In this document: one piece after another, positions 56,873-64,000 of the stretch | How the letters are laid out: the number at the start of each line of letters is the position of its first letter | Numbering within the stretch: position 1 is the stretch's first letter | Assembly: GCA_016718265.1 (NCBI GenBank) | Contig: JADKDZ010000002.1 | Coordinates: forward strand, 310,001-374,000 | DNA length: 64,000 nucleotides | Source of the DNA: Uliginosibacterium sp. | GTDB taxonomy: Bacteria; Pseudomonadota; Gammaproteobacteria; Burkholderiales; Rhodocyclaceae | Direction: 5' to 3' | Program-made: the position numbers and the translations under genes | Notes under the pieces: generated by a model | Database searches by the model: none | What the model was told of the DNA's origin: nothing | What the model saw: the letters and a program-made list of their open reading frames with translations, nothing else

Positions 56873-58927
56873 ATGGACCTGTTTGAATATGATCAGATTC
56901 GGGTCCAGACAGCATTGCTGCGTGACACATTGAATCGGTATGCACATGCATATTACGTGCTTGATGCGCCGGTCGTTCCAGACGCTGAGTACGACCGCTT
57001 GTTCAGGGATCTGCAAGCGATAGAGTCGGCGTATCCGGAGCTCCAAACGCTCGATTCTCCGACCCAGCGCGTTGGCGGCGCTATCCTCAAAGAGCTGGCA
57101 GCGGTGCGTCATCGCGTGCCAATGCTCTCTATCGAAACAGAGACTGATACGACGCCAGACGGAGCGGTCGCTTTTGATGACCGGATCCGGCGCAAACTCG
57201 GCCTTGACGACACTGCTGCACCGATCGAGTATGCCGCCGAGCTGAAATTCGATGGCCTGGCTATTAACCTCAGGTACGAGAACGGTTTGCTTGTTGAGGC
57301 GGCTACGCGTGGTGACGGCGAGATGGGTGAGGATGTTACCCATACGATCCGTACGATTGGCAGCATCCCCTTGCGTTTGATTGGTGACGTACCCGCTGTG
57401 CTGGAAGTGCGTGGTGAAGTGTTCATGCGCAGGGATGACTTTGAACGCTTGAATGCCAGGATGCGGGCACGCAACGAGAAGACATTTATCAATCCACGCA
57501 ACACGGCAGCAGGAGCCGTGAGACAACTTGATCCAACAGTGACGGCTGAGCGATCACTGTCTTTCTTTGCGTATGGAGTAGGCGAGACGCAGGCGTGGCC
57601 AGACTATCCTTCCAGCCATTCCACGCTGATTGATACGCTCAGCTCGTACGGCCTTCCAGTGTGCGAGCATCGTGCAGTCGTCGCCGGTGCTGAGGGCTTG
57701 GCAGGCTTCCACCGCAGCATAGCGATGCTGCGCGACAGCTTGGCCTTCGATATAGACGGCGTTGTTTACAAAGTAAATAGCCTGGCGCTACAAACTCGGT
57801 TGGGGTTCCGTAGCCGCGAACCTCACTGGGCTGTGGCCCACAAGTACCCCGCGCAGGAAGCACTTACCGAGCTGCTCGACATCGAAGTCCAAGTCGGTCG
57901 AACAGGTGCTATCACACCTGTTGCTCGTCTTGCGCCGGTGTTTGTCGGTGGCGTCACTGTCACAAATGCGACGCTGCATAATGAAGATGAACTGCGCCGG
58001 AAGGGTTTGAGAATTGGCGACACTGTAATTGTGCGGCGCGCAGGAGATGTGATCCCTGAGGTCGTTGGCTCGGTGCTAGACCGTCGCAAAGGCGCTGAGC
58101 GAGAGTTTGTGATGCCTTCCGAGTGTCCCGTCTGTGGCTCCCGCATTGTGAGAGGCGAGGACGAGGCCGTGGCGCGTTGCACGGGCGGGTTGTTCTGCCC
58201 AGCGCAACGCAAACAAGCCATACTGCACTTCGCCCATCGTCGCGCATTGGATATAGAAGGTCTTGGTGACAAACTCGTCGATCAGTTGGTCGATGCAGAC
58301 TTGATCAAGACACCGGCAGATCTATACAAACTTGCGCCTGAAGCACTTGAATCCCTGCCGCGTATGGCCGAGAAATCTGCCCGGAACGTACTGAATGCTA
58401 TCGAACGGAGCAAACAGACAAGCTTGGCGCGCTTCGTGTTTGGCTTAGGTATACGCAATGTTGGCGAGACAACAGCGAAAGACTTGGCGCGATACTTCGG
58501 GAATCTGGAGAATTTGCTGACGGCCGATGAACCTGCACTCTTGCAGGTTCCGGATGTGGGTCCGATTGTCGCGAAAAGCATCGTGCAATTTCTGGCTGAG
58601 AAACATAATCTGGACGTCATTGCGCAGTTGCAACAGGCGGGCCTTGCTTGGCCGGTACAAGCTGGAGAAGTCGGCTCGAACACTACCGGGGAACTCAGCG
58701 GAAAGACCGTGGTGCTGACCGGGACACTTCCTACTTTAAGCCGTGATGCCGCCACTGCCTTGATCGAGGATCATGGCGGCAAAGTGACTGGATCAGTGTC
58801 AAAGAAGACTGACTATGTGATCGCTGGGGAGGATGCAGGGACAAAGCTCGCAAAGGCCATTCAGCTGGGTGTGAAGGTTCTTGACGAGCAAGGGTTGATG
58901 GCTCTGTTGGGCAAGGTCGGCGGTTGA
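56873..58927 (+). CDS. ligA: NAD-dependent DNA ligase LigA
   Basis: This 684-residue enzyme has an Ia domain (YYVLDAPVVPDAEYDRL), adenylation Lys in ELKFDGLAINLRYENG, OB-fold, four-Cys zinc finger (CPVCGS and CTGGLFCPAQR), helix-hairpin-helix repeats and a C-terminal BRCT domain (about 605-684). It joins Okazaki fragments. ATG 56873 is used; the frame is open upstream into zipA. Here it is the replicative ligase, distinct from the periplasmic LigE above. Confidence 0.95.
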   Translation: MDLFEYDQIRVQTALLRDTLNRYAHAYYVLDAPVVPDAEYDRLFRDLQAIESAYPELQTLDSPTQRVGGAILKELAAVRHRVPMLSIETETDTTPDGAVAFDDRIRRKLGLDDTAAPIEYAAELKFDGLAINLRYENGLLVEAATRGDGEMGEDVTHTIRTIGSIPLRLIGDVPAVLEVRGEVFMRRDDFERLNARMRARNEKTFINPRNTAAGAVRQLDPTVTAERSLSFFAYGVGETQAWPDYPSSHSTLIDTLSSYGLPVCEHRAVVAGAEGLAGFHRSIAMLRDSLAFDIDGVVYKVNSLALQTRLGFRSREPHWAVAHKYPAQEALTELLDIEVQVGRTGAITPVARLAPVFVGGVTVTNATLHNEDELRRKGLRIGDTVIVRRAGDVIPEVVGSVLDRRKGAEREFVMPSECPVCGSRIVRGEDEAVARCTGGLFCPAQRKQAILHFAHRRALDIEGLGDKLVDQLVDADLIKTPADLYKLAPEALESLPRMAEKSARNVLNAIERSKQTSLARFVFGLGIRNVGETTAKDLARYFGNLENLLTADEPALLQVPDVGPIVAKSIVQFLAEKHNLDVIAQLQQAGLAWPVQAGEVGSNTTGELSGKTVVLTGTLPTLSRDAATALIEDHGGKVTGSVSKKTDYVIAGEDAGTKLAKAIQLGVKVLDEQGLMALLGKVGG

Positions 58928-59000
58928 ACGGTCACCTGCGGGGTACTCATTGTCCGCGCCCTGATGCGGGCTGTTCGGCTCCTGCTTGTGGTGCGCGAGA

Positions 59001-59438
59001 CTATTTGCGGGAAAACTTGTTGGCAAGCTGATTGAGCTTTTCCAGCCGCTCCTGCCCCGCTTTGGCCTCTTTTTCGGCCTTCTCTTTCGCTGCCTGAGCG
59101 GCTTTGTGCTCTTCCGCACGTTTTTTGAATCGCTCATGCAGTTCTTTGCTTGCGAGTGCCCTTTGCTCTTCGCTTGTCTCTCCGGAGACACTCCCATCGA
59201 GATTGAAGCGCTGACTCGAACTCTGGAGCGCTTTCAGGTAGCGAACGGAGCGGGTGTGCATCCCAAGTGCAGATCTCAGCAACTTCCGGTTGATTTCCGG
59301 CTGATGCGCCAGTAACTGCTTGTCAATTCCGATAGCAAGCGGGCGATGCTCTCCGATTACCTCGAACTCTTGTTGCAACTGTTTGAGCAGGTCCCGCGCA
59401 GAGGGCGCGGCAGCTTCCTTTGTAGTGACTTCTGTCAT
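59001..59438 (-). CDS. ProQ/FinO-family RNA chaperone
   Basis: This 145-residue protein has an N-terminal ProQ/FinO domain (about 10-90, PLAIGIDKQLLAHQPEINRK and RYLKAL) and a Lys/Glu/Ala-rich helical tail (about 100-145). Such proteins bind structured RNA 3' ends and pair small RNAs with targets. It starts MTEVTTKEAAAPSARDLLK. It is convergent with ligA, on the same strand as aspS but separated from it by a structured 219-bp gap. Confidence 0.88.
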   Translation of the reverse strand: MTEVTTKEAAAPSARDLLKQLQQEFEVIGEHRPLAIGIDKQLLAHQPEINRKLLRSALGMHTRSVRYLKALQSSSQRFNLDGSVSGETSEEQRALASKELHERFKKRAEEHKAAQAAKEKAEKEAKAGQERLEKLNQLANKFSRK

Positions 59439-59506
59439 GGCTTATTTAGAGCTTAGTTATCTAGTGTGCGGTAGGTTCAACTAAATGAGCCGGTCCAGGG
59501 GGTCGC

Positions 59507-59592
59507 GCGAGCGCCTGCTGATTCCACCGGTGTTAGTAGTTGATCACGTAACCAATGAGTAAAGCAGTGGTTACGCGATCAAAGGCGCTCGC
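59507..59592. repeat. Nested inverted repeat between the ProQ-like gene and aspS
   Basis: The inner arms TTGATCACGTAACCA (59540-59554) and TGGTTACGCGATCAA (59568-59582) differ at one base. The outer arms GCGAGCGCCT (59507-59516) and AGGCGCTCGC (59583-59592) are perfect. A 23-base bulge separates them on one side. Not coding, and no T-run follows. Confidence 0.65.
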
Positions 59593-59657
59593 CCCTCAAG
59601 CTAAGGGAAGTATTCAACCCTGGCCTTGACTTGAGGAGCTTGTGTGGGTATGCCTTA

Positions 59658-61448
59658 TTAAGTGGCCTCTGGCTTGTTGGTATTGCGCAAACGGATGTGC
59701 AATTCGCGAAGTTGTTTTTCGTCAACAGGGCTTGGGGCTTCGGTCAGCAAACATTGCGCGCGCTGAGTTTTAGGGAAGGCAATAACGTCGCGAATCGACT
59801 CTGCGCCGGTCATCATGGTCACTATACGGTCCAAGCCAAAGGCGAGGCCACCGTGGGGTGGTGCACCGTACTTCAGCGCATCGAGAAGGAAGCCGAATTT
59901 AGCTTGCGCTTCTTCTTCGCTGAGGCCGATAGCCTTGAAAACTTTCTCTTGAACATCAGCGCGATGTATCCGGATAGAACCACCACCAAGCTCCCAGCCA
60001 TTCAGGGCTAGGTCATAGGCTTTTGCCAGACATTTTCCTGGATCTGTTGCGAGCAAATCGATGTGTTCGTCTTTGGGGCTCGTAAAGGGGTGATGGCATG
60101 CCACCCAACGCTTGTTCTCGTCGTCGTAATCGAACATCGGAAAATCAACCACCCAAGCGGGGGCCCATCTGCGACCGTCAACGTGGCCTTTATCGTGCCC
60201 GATTTTGATACGCAACGCCCCGAGTGCATCTGACACTACTTTAGCTTTGTCAGCGCCGAAGAAAATGAGGTCTCCGCTCTGCGCACCGGTCCGCTCCATT
60301 ACCGTCTTCAGAGCAGCTTCGGAAAGGTTCTTGACTATCGGAGATTGCAACCCCTCCTCGCTAAGTTTGGTTACGTCATTGACCTTGATATAAGCGAGAC
60401 CCTTAGCGCCGTATATCTTCACAAAATCTGTGTACGCATCGATTTCGCCACGGGAAAGCGCTGCCCCTCCTGGAATCCGCAAAGCAGTCACACGGCATGT
60501 CGCATCGTTGGCCGCATTCGCAAAAACCTTGAATGCGACTTCTTTCATCGCATCAGCAATGTCCACCAGTTCCAGCGTGATGCGCAAATCAGGCTTGTCT
60601 GAGCCGTAACGCGCCATGGCTTCTGCATAGCTTATGCGCGGGAACGGGTTGGGGAGCTCAACATTGATGGCGTCCTTGAATACGTAACGCATCAACTCTT
60701 CCATGATCCCCGTGATCTCGGCTTCGTTCAGGAACGACGTCTCCATATCGACCTGAGTAAACTCTGGCTGACGGTCAGCGCGGAGATCTTCGTCTCGGAA
60801 ACACTTGGTGATCTGATAATAGCGATCGTAACCGGCAACCATCAGCAGTTGCTTGAATAGCTGCGGCGATTGAGGAAGTGCGAAGAACTGTCCATCGTGA
60901 ACGCGACTGGGAACCAGGTAGTCACGGGCGCCTTCCGGCGTGCTCTTGGTCAGCATCGGTGTTTCGATGTCAATAAATCCTGCATCGTCAAGGAAGCGGC
61001 GGAATGCCCGGGCTGTCTTGTAGCGCAGGATCATGTTGCGCTGCATCGCCGGGCGCCGAAGGTCCAGCACTCGATGCGTCAAGCGTACGTTCTCTGACAG
61101 ATTCTCGTCGTCAAGCTGGAAAGGAGGGGTGACCGACGGATTCAGGACTTGCAACTCGAAAGCGAGTATTTCGATCTCGCCAGAGGTCAGTGAAGAGTTT
61201 GTTGTGCCTTCGGGGCGCCGCCTTACTTTCCCGGTTACTTTCAGGCAAAACTCGTTGCGAACACCCTCCGCGACTTTGAAGGTATCGGCGCGATCTGGGT
61301 CGCAAACAACCTGAACAAGCCCTTCGCGGTCACGCAGGTCGATAAAAATGACGCCGCCATGGTCGCGACGGCGGTGCGCCCAACCCAGCAGTGTCACGGT
61401 TTGGTCCAGATAATCGGTTGTGACCAGACCGCAGTAACAAGTACGCAT
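59658..61448 (-). CDS. aspS: Aspartyl-tRNA synthetase (probably Asp/Asn discriminating or not, type unresolved)
   Basis: This 596-residue class II synthetase has an N-terminal OB-fold anticodon domain (TVTLLGWAHRRRDHGGVIFI), motif 2 (RYYQITKCFRDEDLRADRQP) and motif 3 (GLAFGLDRIVTMM), and the bacterial GAD insertion (about 300-410). It charges tRNA-Asp. Whether it also charges tRNA-Asn cannot be told from these motifs. ATG 61448 with GGAG upstream is preferred. The order fmdB-DUF502-aspS on one strand is common in betaproteobacteria. Confidence 0.95.
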   Translation of the reverse strand: MRTCYCGLVTTDYLDQTVTLLGWAHRRRDHGGVIFIDLRDREGLVQVVCDPDRADTFKVAEGVRNEFCLKVTGKVRRRPEGTTNSSLTSGEIEILAFELQVLNPSVTPPFQLDDENLSENVRLTHRVLDLRRPAMQRNMILRYKTARAFRRFLDDAGFIDIETPMLTKSTPEGARDYLVPSRVHDGQFFALPQSPQLFKQLLMVAGYDRYYQITKCFRDEDLRADRQPEFTQVDMETSFLNEAEITGIMEELMRYVFKDAINVELPNPFPRISYAEAMARYGSDKPDLRITLELVDIADAMKEVAFKVFANAANDATCRVTALRIPGGAALSRGEIDAYTDFVKIYGAKGLAYIKVNDVTKLSEEGLQSPIVKNLSEAALKTVMERTGAQSGDLIFFGADKAKVVSDALGALRIKIGHDKGHVDGRRWAPAWVVDFPMFDYDDENKRWVACHHPFTSPKDEHIDLLATDPGKCLAKAYDLALNGWELGGGSIRIHRADVQEKVFKAIGLSEEEAQAKFGFLLDALKYGAPPHGGLAFGLDRIVTMMTGAESIRDVIAFPKTQRAQCLLTEAPSPVDEKQLRELHIRLRNTNKPEAT

Positions 61449-61550
61449 GGAAATTCTCCAAGAATTCTTTATTGAGTCACCAGTTATGGAGACGAAGACA
61501 CAGTGTTTACCCAACGACCGCTCCTGCTGGAAGCGGGGCTTAAAGCAGGA

Positions 61551-62159
61551 TCAATGTTTTTGCGAGTCAGGCACAACGACACCCATCGAAATGATGTACT
61601 TGAGCGCCGAGTCAACAGACATGCCAAGTTCAAGTACGTCGGCTTTTGGCAGAATCAGAAAAAACCCCGAGGTGGGATTGGGCGTCGTCGGCACGTAAAC
61701 GCTTACACAATCTTCTGGAATGTGCGCCAGTATCTCGCCGCCTGGAACACCTGTTTGAAATGCAATCGTCCAGCTCCCTTTTCTTGGGTACTCTACCAAC
61801 AGCGCTTTTCTAAATGCTTGGCCGCCAGGCCCCAACAGCGTGTCGGAAACCTGTTTAACGCTTGAATAAATCGATTTGACAACGGGAATTCGACTTAGAA
61901 CATTCTCCCAAAGAAGGACAAGCCTTTGTCCAAAAAAATTGGACGCGACGACACCAGTCGCCATGACTACCAGCAGGGTTACCAGTGCTCCGACGCCCCA
62001 TACCTCGACACCGAGGAGGTGAAGCGGACGCCAGCTTGCGGGTAAAAGCAGAAGGGAGCGGTCAAGTGTGCTGACTACCAACTGCAGCACCCAGGCCGTA
62101 ATGGCCAGCGGGATCCACACAAGCAGTCCCGTAATCAGGTATTTTTTCATGATGCCCAT
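61551..62159 (-). CDS. DUF502-family membrane protein
   Basis: This 202-residue protein has two N-terminal transmembrane helices (about 8-30 and 50-78) and a C-terminal soluble region with LWENVLSRIPVVKSIYSSVK and SVYVPTTPNPTSGFF, both typical of the DUF502 family. Its function is unknown. AAGG precedes ATG 62159; ATG 62150 is an alternative. It starts 7 bp after the zinc-ribbon gene. Confidence 0.87.
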   Translation of the reverse strand: MGIMKKYLITGLLVWIPLAITAWVLQLVVSTLDRSLLLLPASWRPLHLLGVEVWGVGALVTLLVVMATGVVASNFFGQRLVLLWENVLSRIPVVKSIYSSVKQVSDTLLGPGGQAFRKALLVEYPRKGSWTIAFQTGVPGGEILAHIPEDCVSVYVPTTPNPTSGFFLILPKADVLELGMSVDSALKYIISMGVVVPDSQKH

Positions 62160-62165
62160 CGCGCC

Positions 62166-62432
62166 TTAATGGCAGGCGCAGCTGCCTCCGCACGGTGTGC
62201 CAGCGAGTGTTGAGCTATCAGATGAATTGTCCGCTTTCGCGACGGGACAAGTGCCTTTGAAGTCAGTGGCGTACCAGCCACTCCCCTTGAGCTGGAAACC
62301 CGCTGCTGACAGCTGCTTGTTGTAGGCTTCACTGCCACAAACCGGGCATGCGGAAATCGCAGGATCGTTGTGCCTTTGTAAGTGGTCCTTTTGAAGTCCA
62401 CAATCCGGGCAGCGATATTCATAGATCGGCAT
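62166..62432 (-). CDS. FmdB-family zinc-ribbon regulator-like protein
   Basis: This 88-residue protein starts MPIYEYRCPDCGLQKDHLQ and has two CxxC knuckles (CPDC, CPVC) that make a zinc ribbon. The tail ends TPCGGSCACH, adding three Cys and a His. The family is called FmdB regulatory proteins, but a clear role is lacking. It is probably the first gene of the fmdB-DUF502-aspS unit. Confidence 0.88.
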   Translation of the reverse strand: MPIYEYRCPDCGLQKDHLQRHNDPAISACPVCGSEAYNKQLSAAGFQLKGSGWYATDFKGTCPVAKADNSSDSSTLAGTPCGGSCACH

Positions 62433-62682
62433 GAAAAACTCCATCGAGCAAAATGACCTGTTTCAACCGGTTCGACTGCGATGCAACAGCGTTCAGCGGC
62501 GACACAGCTAGCCTCGGATTGTAGCGTATTTACGCTGCCATGCAGCCAAGCAGTCCCGGCGGAGGGTTTTAACCCGTGCCACCCGGCAACCGCTGCTTTG
62601 TCGGATAGTCGTGTTGACGTACTTATTAGTTCTATTCATAATCCGACCTCTCAACTTTCTTTAGCGCCTACGCGTCCTCCAA

Positions 62683-63024
62683 ATGGGTGGCATTACTTTT
62701 GGATTCATTCTTGTTGCGCATGTTCTGGTTGGCATTGCCATTGTTGGCTTTGTGCTGATGCAGCATGGCAAGGGGGCTGATATGGGAGCGGCTTTTGGCA
62801 GCGGTTCTTCAGGCAGCTTGTTTGGCTCTTCCGGGTCTGCGAATTTCCTCAGTCGCACGACTGCCTTGCTTGCGACCGTGTTTTTTGTGACGAGTTTGGT
62901 GTTGACGTACATGGCCAATTCTCGCCATGCTCCAAAAAGTCTGATGGAAGGTGTTGTGGGGCAGTCTATGCCTGTAGCCGCTTCTGCTCCTGCGAGCAAA
63001 GAAGGGCAGGATATACCAAAGTGA
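62683..63024 (+). CDS. secG: Protein translocase subunit SecG
   Basis: This 113-residue protein has two transmembrane helices (about 3-25 and 55-76) around the conserved VLMQHGKGADMGAAFGSGSS loop. It is an auxiliary subunit of SecYEG. The 250-bp upstream gap (62433-62682) holds no gene that I can see. A leucine tRNA and nuoA follow, as in many betaproteobacteria. Confidence 0.95.
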   Translation: MGGITFGFILVAHVLVGIAIVGFVLMQHGKGADMGAAFGSGSSGSLFGSSGSANFLSRTTALLATVFFVTSLVLTYMANSRHAPKSLMEGVVGQSMPVAASAPASKEGQDIPK

Positions 63025-63082
63025 GAATTTGACTTGGCGCCTTTGCAGGCGTCAGTTAATATAAAAACAGATTTACAGAAGT

Positions 63083-63167
63083 GCCGACGTGGTGAAATTG
63101 GTAGACACGCCATCTTGAGGGGGTGGTGGCGCAAGCCGTATGAGTTCGAGTCTCATCGTCGGCACCA
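63083..63167 (+). tRNA. tRNA-Leu (anticodon GAG)
   Basis: An 85-base class II tRNA including encoded CCA. The acceptor stem is GCCGACG / CGTCGGC, anticodon stem CCATC / GGTGG with loop TTGAGGG (anticodon GAG), and the T-arm contains GTTCGAGTC. A long variable arm (GGCGCAAGCC area) is as expected for leucine. Confidence 0.97.
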
Positions 63168-63176
63168 GAGAGAATG

Positions 63177-63202
63177 AACGCCCGCTGTCTGCGGGCGTTT
63201 TT
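63177..63202 (+). terminator. Terminator after tRNA-Leu
   Basis: AACGCCCGC (63177-63185) pairs with GCGGGCGTT (63191-63199), followed by TTT, giving five Ts in all. It lies 9 bp after the tRNA. Confidence 0.85.
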
Positions 63203-63230
63203 GATGGCAGAGTGTATTGTGGAAGCGGCA

Positions 63231-63605
63231 ATGCTAGATAACTACTTTCCTGTTCTGCTTTTCATTGTGGTTGGCGTCGCTATCGGTATTGCACCGATGG
63301 TTCTTGGTCGCCTGCTAGCACCCAACAGACCGTACCAAGAAAAATTATCTCCCTACGAGTGCGGATTTGAAGCCTTCGAAGACGCTCGAATGCGCTTCGA
63401 TGTTCGCTACTATCTGATCGCAATTCTTTTCATCTTGTTTGATCTTGAGGTCGCATTTTTGTTGCCTTGGGCGTCTATCGTGAAAGAGTTGGCTGGCGAC
63501 AATACGGTTCGTCTGTTCGGGTTCTATGAAATGTTTGTGTTTCTTGGAATTCTCGTGATCGGATATGTGTACGTCTGGAAGAAAGGCGCTCTCGACTGGG
63601 AGTAG
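63231..63605 (+). CDS. nuoA: NADH-quinone oxidoreductase subunit A
   Basis: This 124-residue membrane subunit of complex I has three helices and family motifs PYQEKLSPYECGFEAFEDAR and FDLEVAFLLPWA. ATG 63231 is used; an in-frame ATG at 63174 lies in the terminator region. It starts the nuo operon. Confidence 0.95.
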   Translation: MLDNYFPVLLFIVVGVAIGIAPMVLGRLLAPNRPYQEKLSPYECGFEAFEDARMRFDVRYYLIAILFILFDLEVAFLLPWASIVKELAGDNTVRLFGFYEMFVFLGILVIGYVYVWKKGALDWE

Positions 63606-63644
63606 TCCGTCGTTCTGTTCAGGCGCCCGCATTTGAGAGGGGCT

Positions 63645-64000
63645 ATGAGTATAGAAGGGGTTTTTCGCGAAGGTTTTGTAACCACATCGCTTGATGCGGT
63701 TATTAACTGGACGCGCACTGGCTCTTTGTGGCCGATGACATTCGGGTTGGCGTGCTGTGCGGTCGAAATGATCCATGCGGGCTGCTCCCGTTATGATCTG
63801 GATCGTTTCGGTGTTGTCTTTCGCCCCAGTCCTCGTCAGTCTGACCTGATGATCGTTGCCGGGACGCTGTGCAACAAAATGGCTCCTGCCTTGCGTCGAG
63901 TCTACGACCAGATGGCCGAGCCTCGTTGGGTTATCTCAATGGGTTCATGTGCCAACGGTGGTGGCTATTACCACTATTCCTATTCCGTTGTTCGCGGTTG
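63645..64000 (+). CDS. nuoB: NADH-quinone oxidoreductase subunit B, 5' part
   Basis: The first 118 residues are present; the gene runs off the window end. N2-cluster ligands are visible in FGLACCAVEM and ISMGSCANGGG. The segment HAGCSRYDLDRFG has Cys where many homologues have Ala. GAGAGGGG precedes ATG 63645. Confidence 0.95.
   Translation, partial: MSIEGVFREGFVTTSLDAVINWTRTGSLWPMTFGLACCAVEMIHAGCSRYDLDRFGVVFRPSPRQSDLMIVAGTLCNKMAPALRRVYDQMAEPRWVISMGSCANGGGYYHYSYSVVRG

Noticed and set aside
63029..63062. TTGACT followed by TAATAT as a promoter for the tRNA
   Set aside because: Spacing is about 22 bases, too long for a normal sigma-70 promoter; the tRNA may be read from the secG transcript.

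Overview
The window looks like a chromosomal segment of a motile, respiring Gram-negative betaproteobacterium, most probably of the Rhodocyclales. This rests on gene order: a full isc operon with an extra NifS-like desulfurase, minCDE, surE-pcm-nlpD-rpoS, dapC-dapD, smc-zipA-ligA, fmdB-DUF502-aspS, and secG-tRNA-Leu-nuoA-nuoB. The assignment is inference; no 16S or marker phylogeny could be run.

Layout. 0.1-2.5 kb: suhB on the minus strand, divergent from trmJ and cysE. 2.5-9.3 kb: the isc operon (iscR, second cysteine desulfurase, iscS, iscU, iscA, hscB, hscA, fdx, iscX) behind a promoter with two IscR-type sites. 9.3-11.2 kb: minC-minD-minE (minus). 11.3-13.5 kb: fliO-P-Q-R (minus), detached from fliM/fliN and preceded by a PAS-containing chemoreceptor. 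15.4-17.4 kb: an NAD-dependent epimerase and a ZIP metal transporter. 17.5-25.4 kb: a maltose or maltodextrin system: LacI-type regulator, GH13 alpha-glucosidase (interrupted by one amber codon), ABC ATPase, MalE, MalF, MalG, with two LacI-type operators and a strong terminator.

25.4-40.4 kb is the accessory part and differs in character: more GC-rich in places, with dispersed palindromic repeats, decayed genes and fusions. It holds a YgiQ-type radical SAM ORF that runs without a stop into a periplasmic ATP-dependent DNA ligase (LigE), an orphan lipoprotein, a MerR regulator divergent from a small membrane protein, two tandem Hint (intein-like) modules with the first one frameshifted, a short surface-polysaccharide cluster (methyltransferase, Wzx-like flippase, glycosyltransferase, AsnB) in which two genes are frameshifted, a nitrilase-family hydrolase, DsbB and an SMP-30 lactonase.

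40.4-64 kb returns to core genes: an AgcS amino-acid carrier, class II aldolase, surE-pcm-nlpD-rpoS, a response regulator, prmB (frameshifted near its 3' end), pilU, dapD, dapC, smc, zipA, ligA, a ProQ-like RNA chaperone, aspS, a DUF502 membrane protein, an FmdB-type zinc ribbon, secG, tRNA-Leu(GAG), nuoA and the 5' part of nuoB.

The least ordinary features are the ygiQ/ligE run-on, the decayed tandem Hint array, a REP-like palindrome family in the accessory region, a GC-rich palindromic insert carried in frame inside the flippase, and several single-base lesions (amber in the GH13 gene; frameshifts in the flippase, glycosyltransferase and prmB). Whether those lesions are real or sequencing errors cannot be decided from this sequence. 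I do not see a convincing new defence or mobile system.
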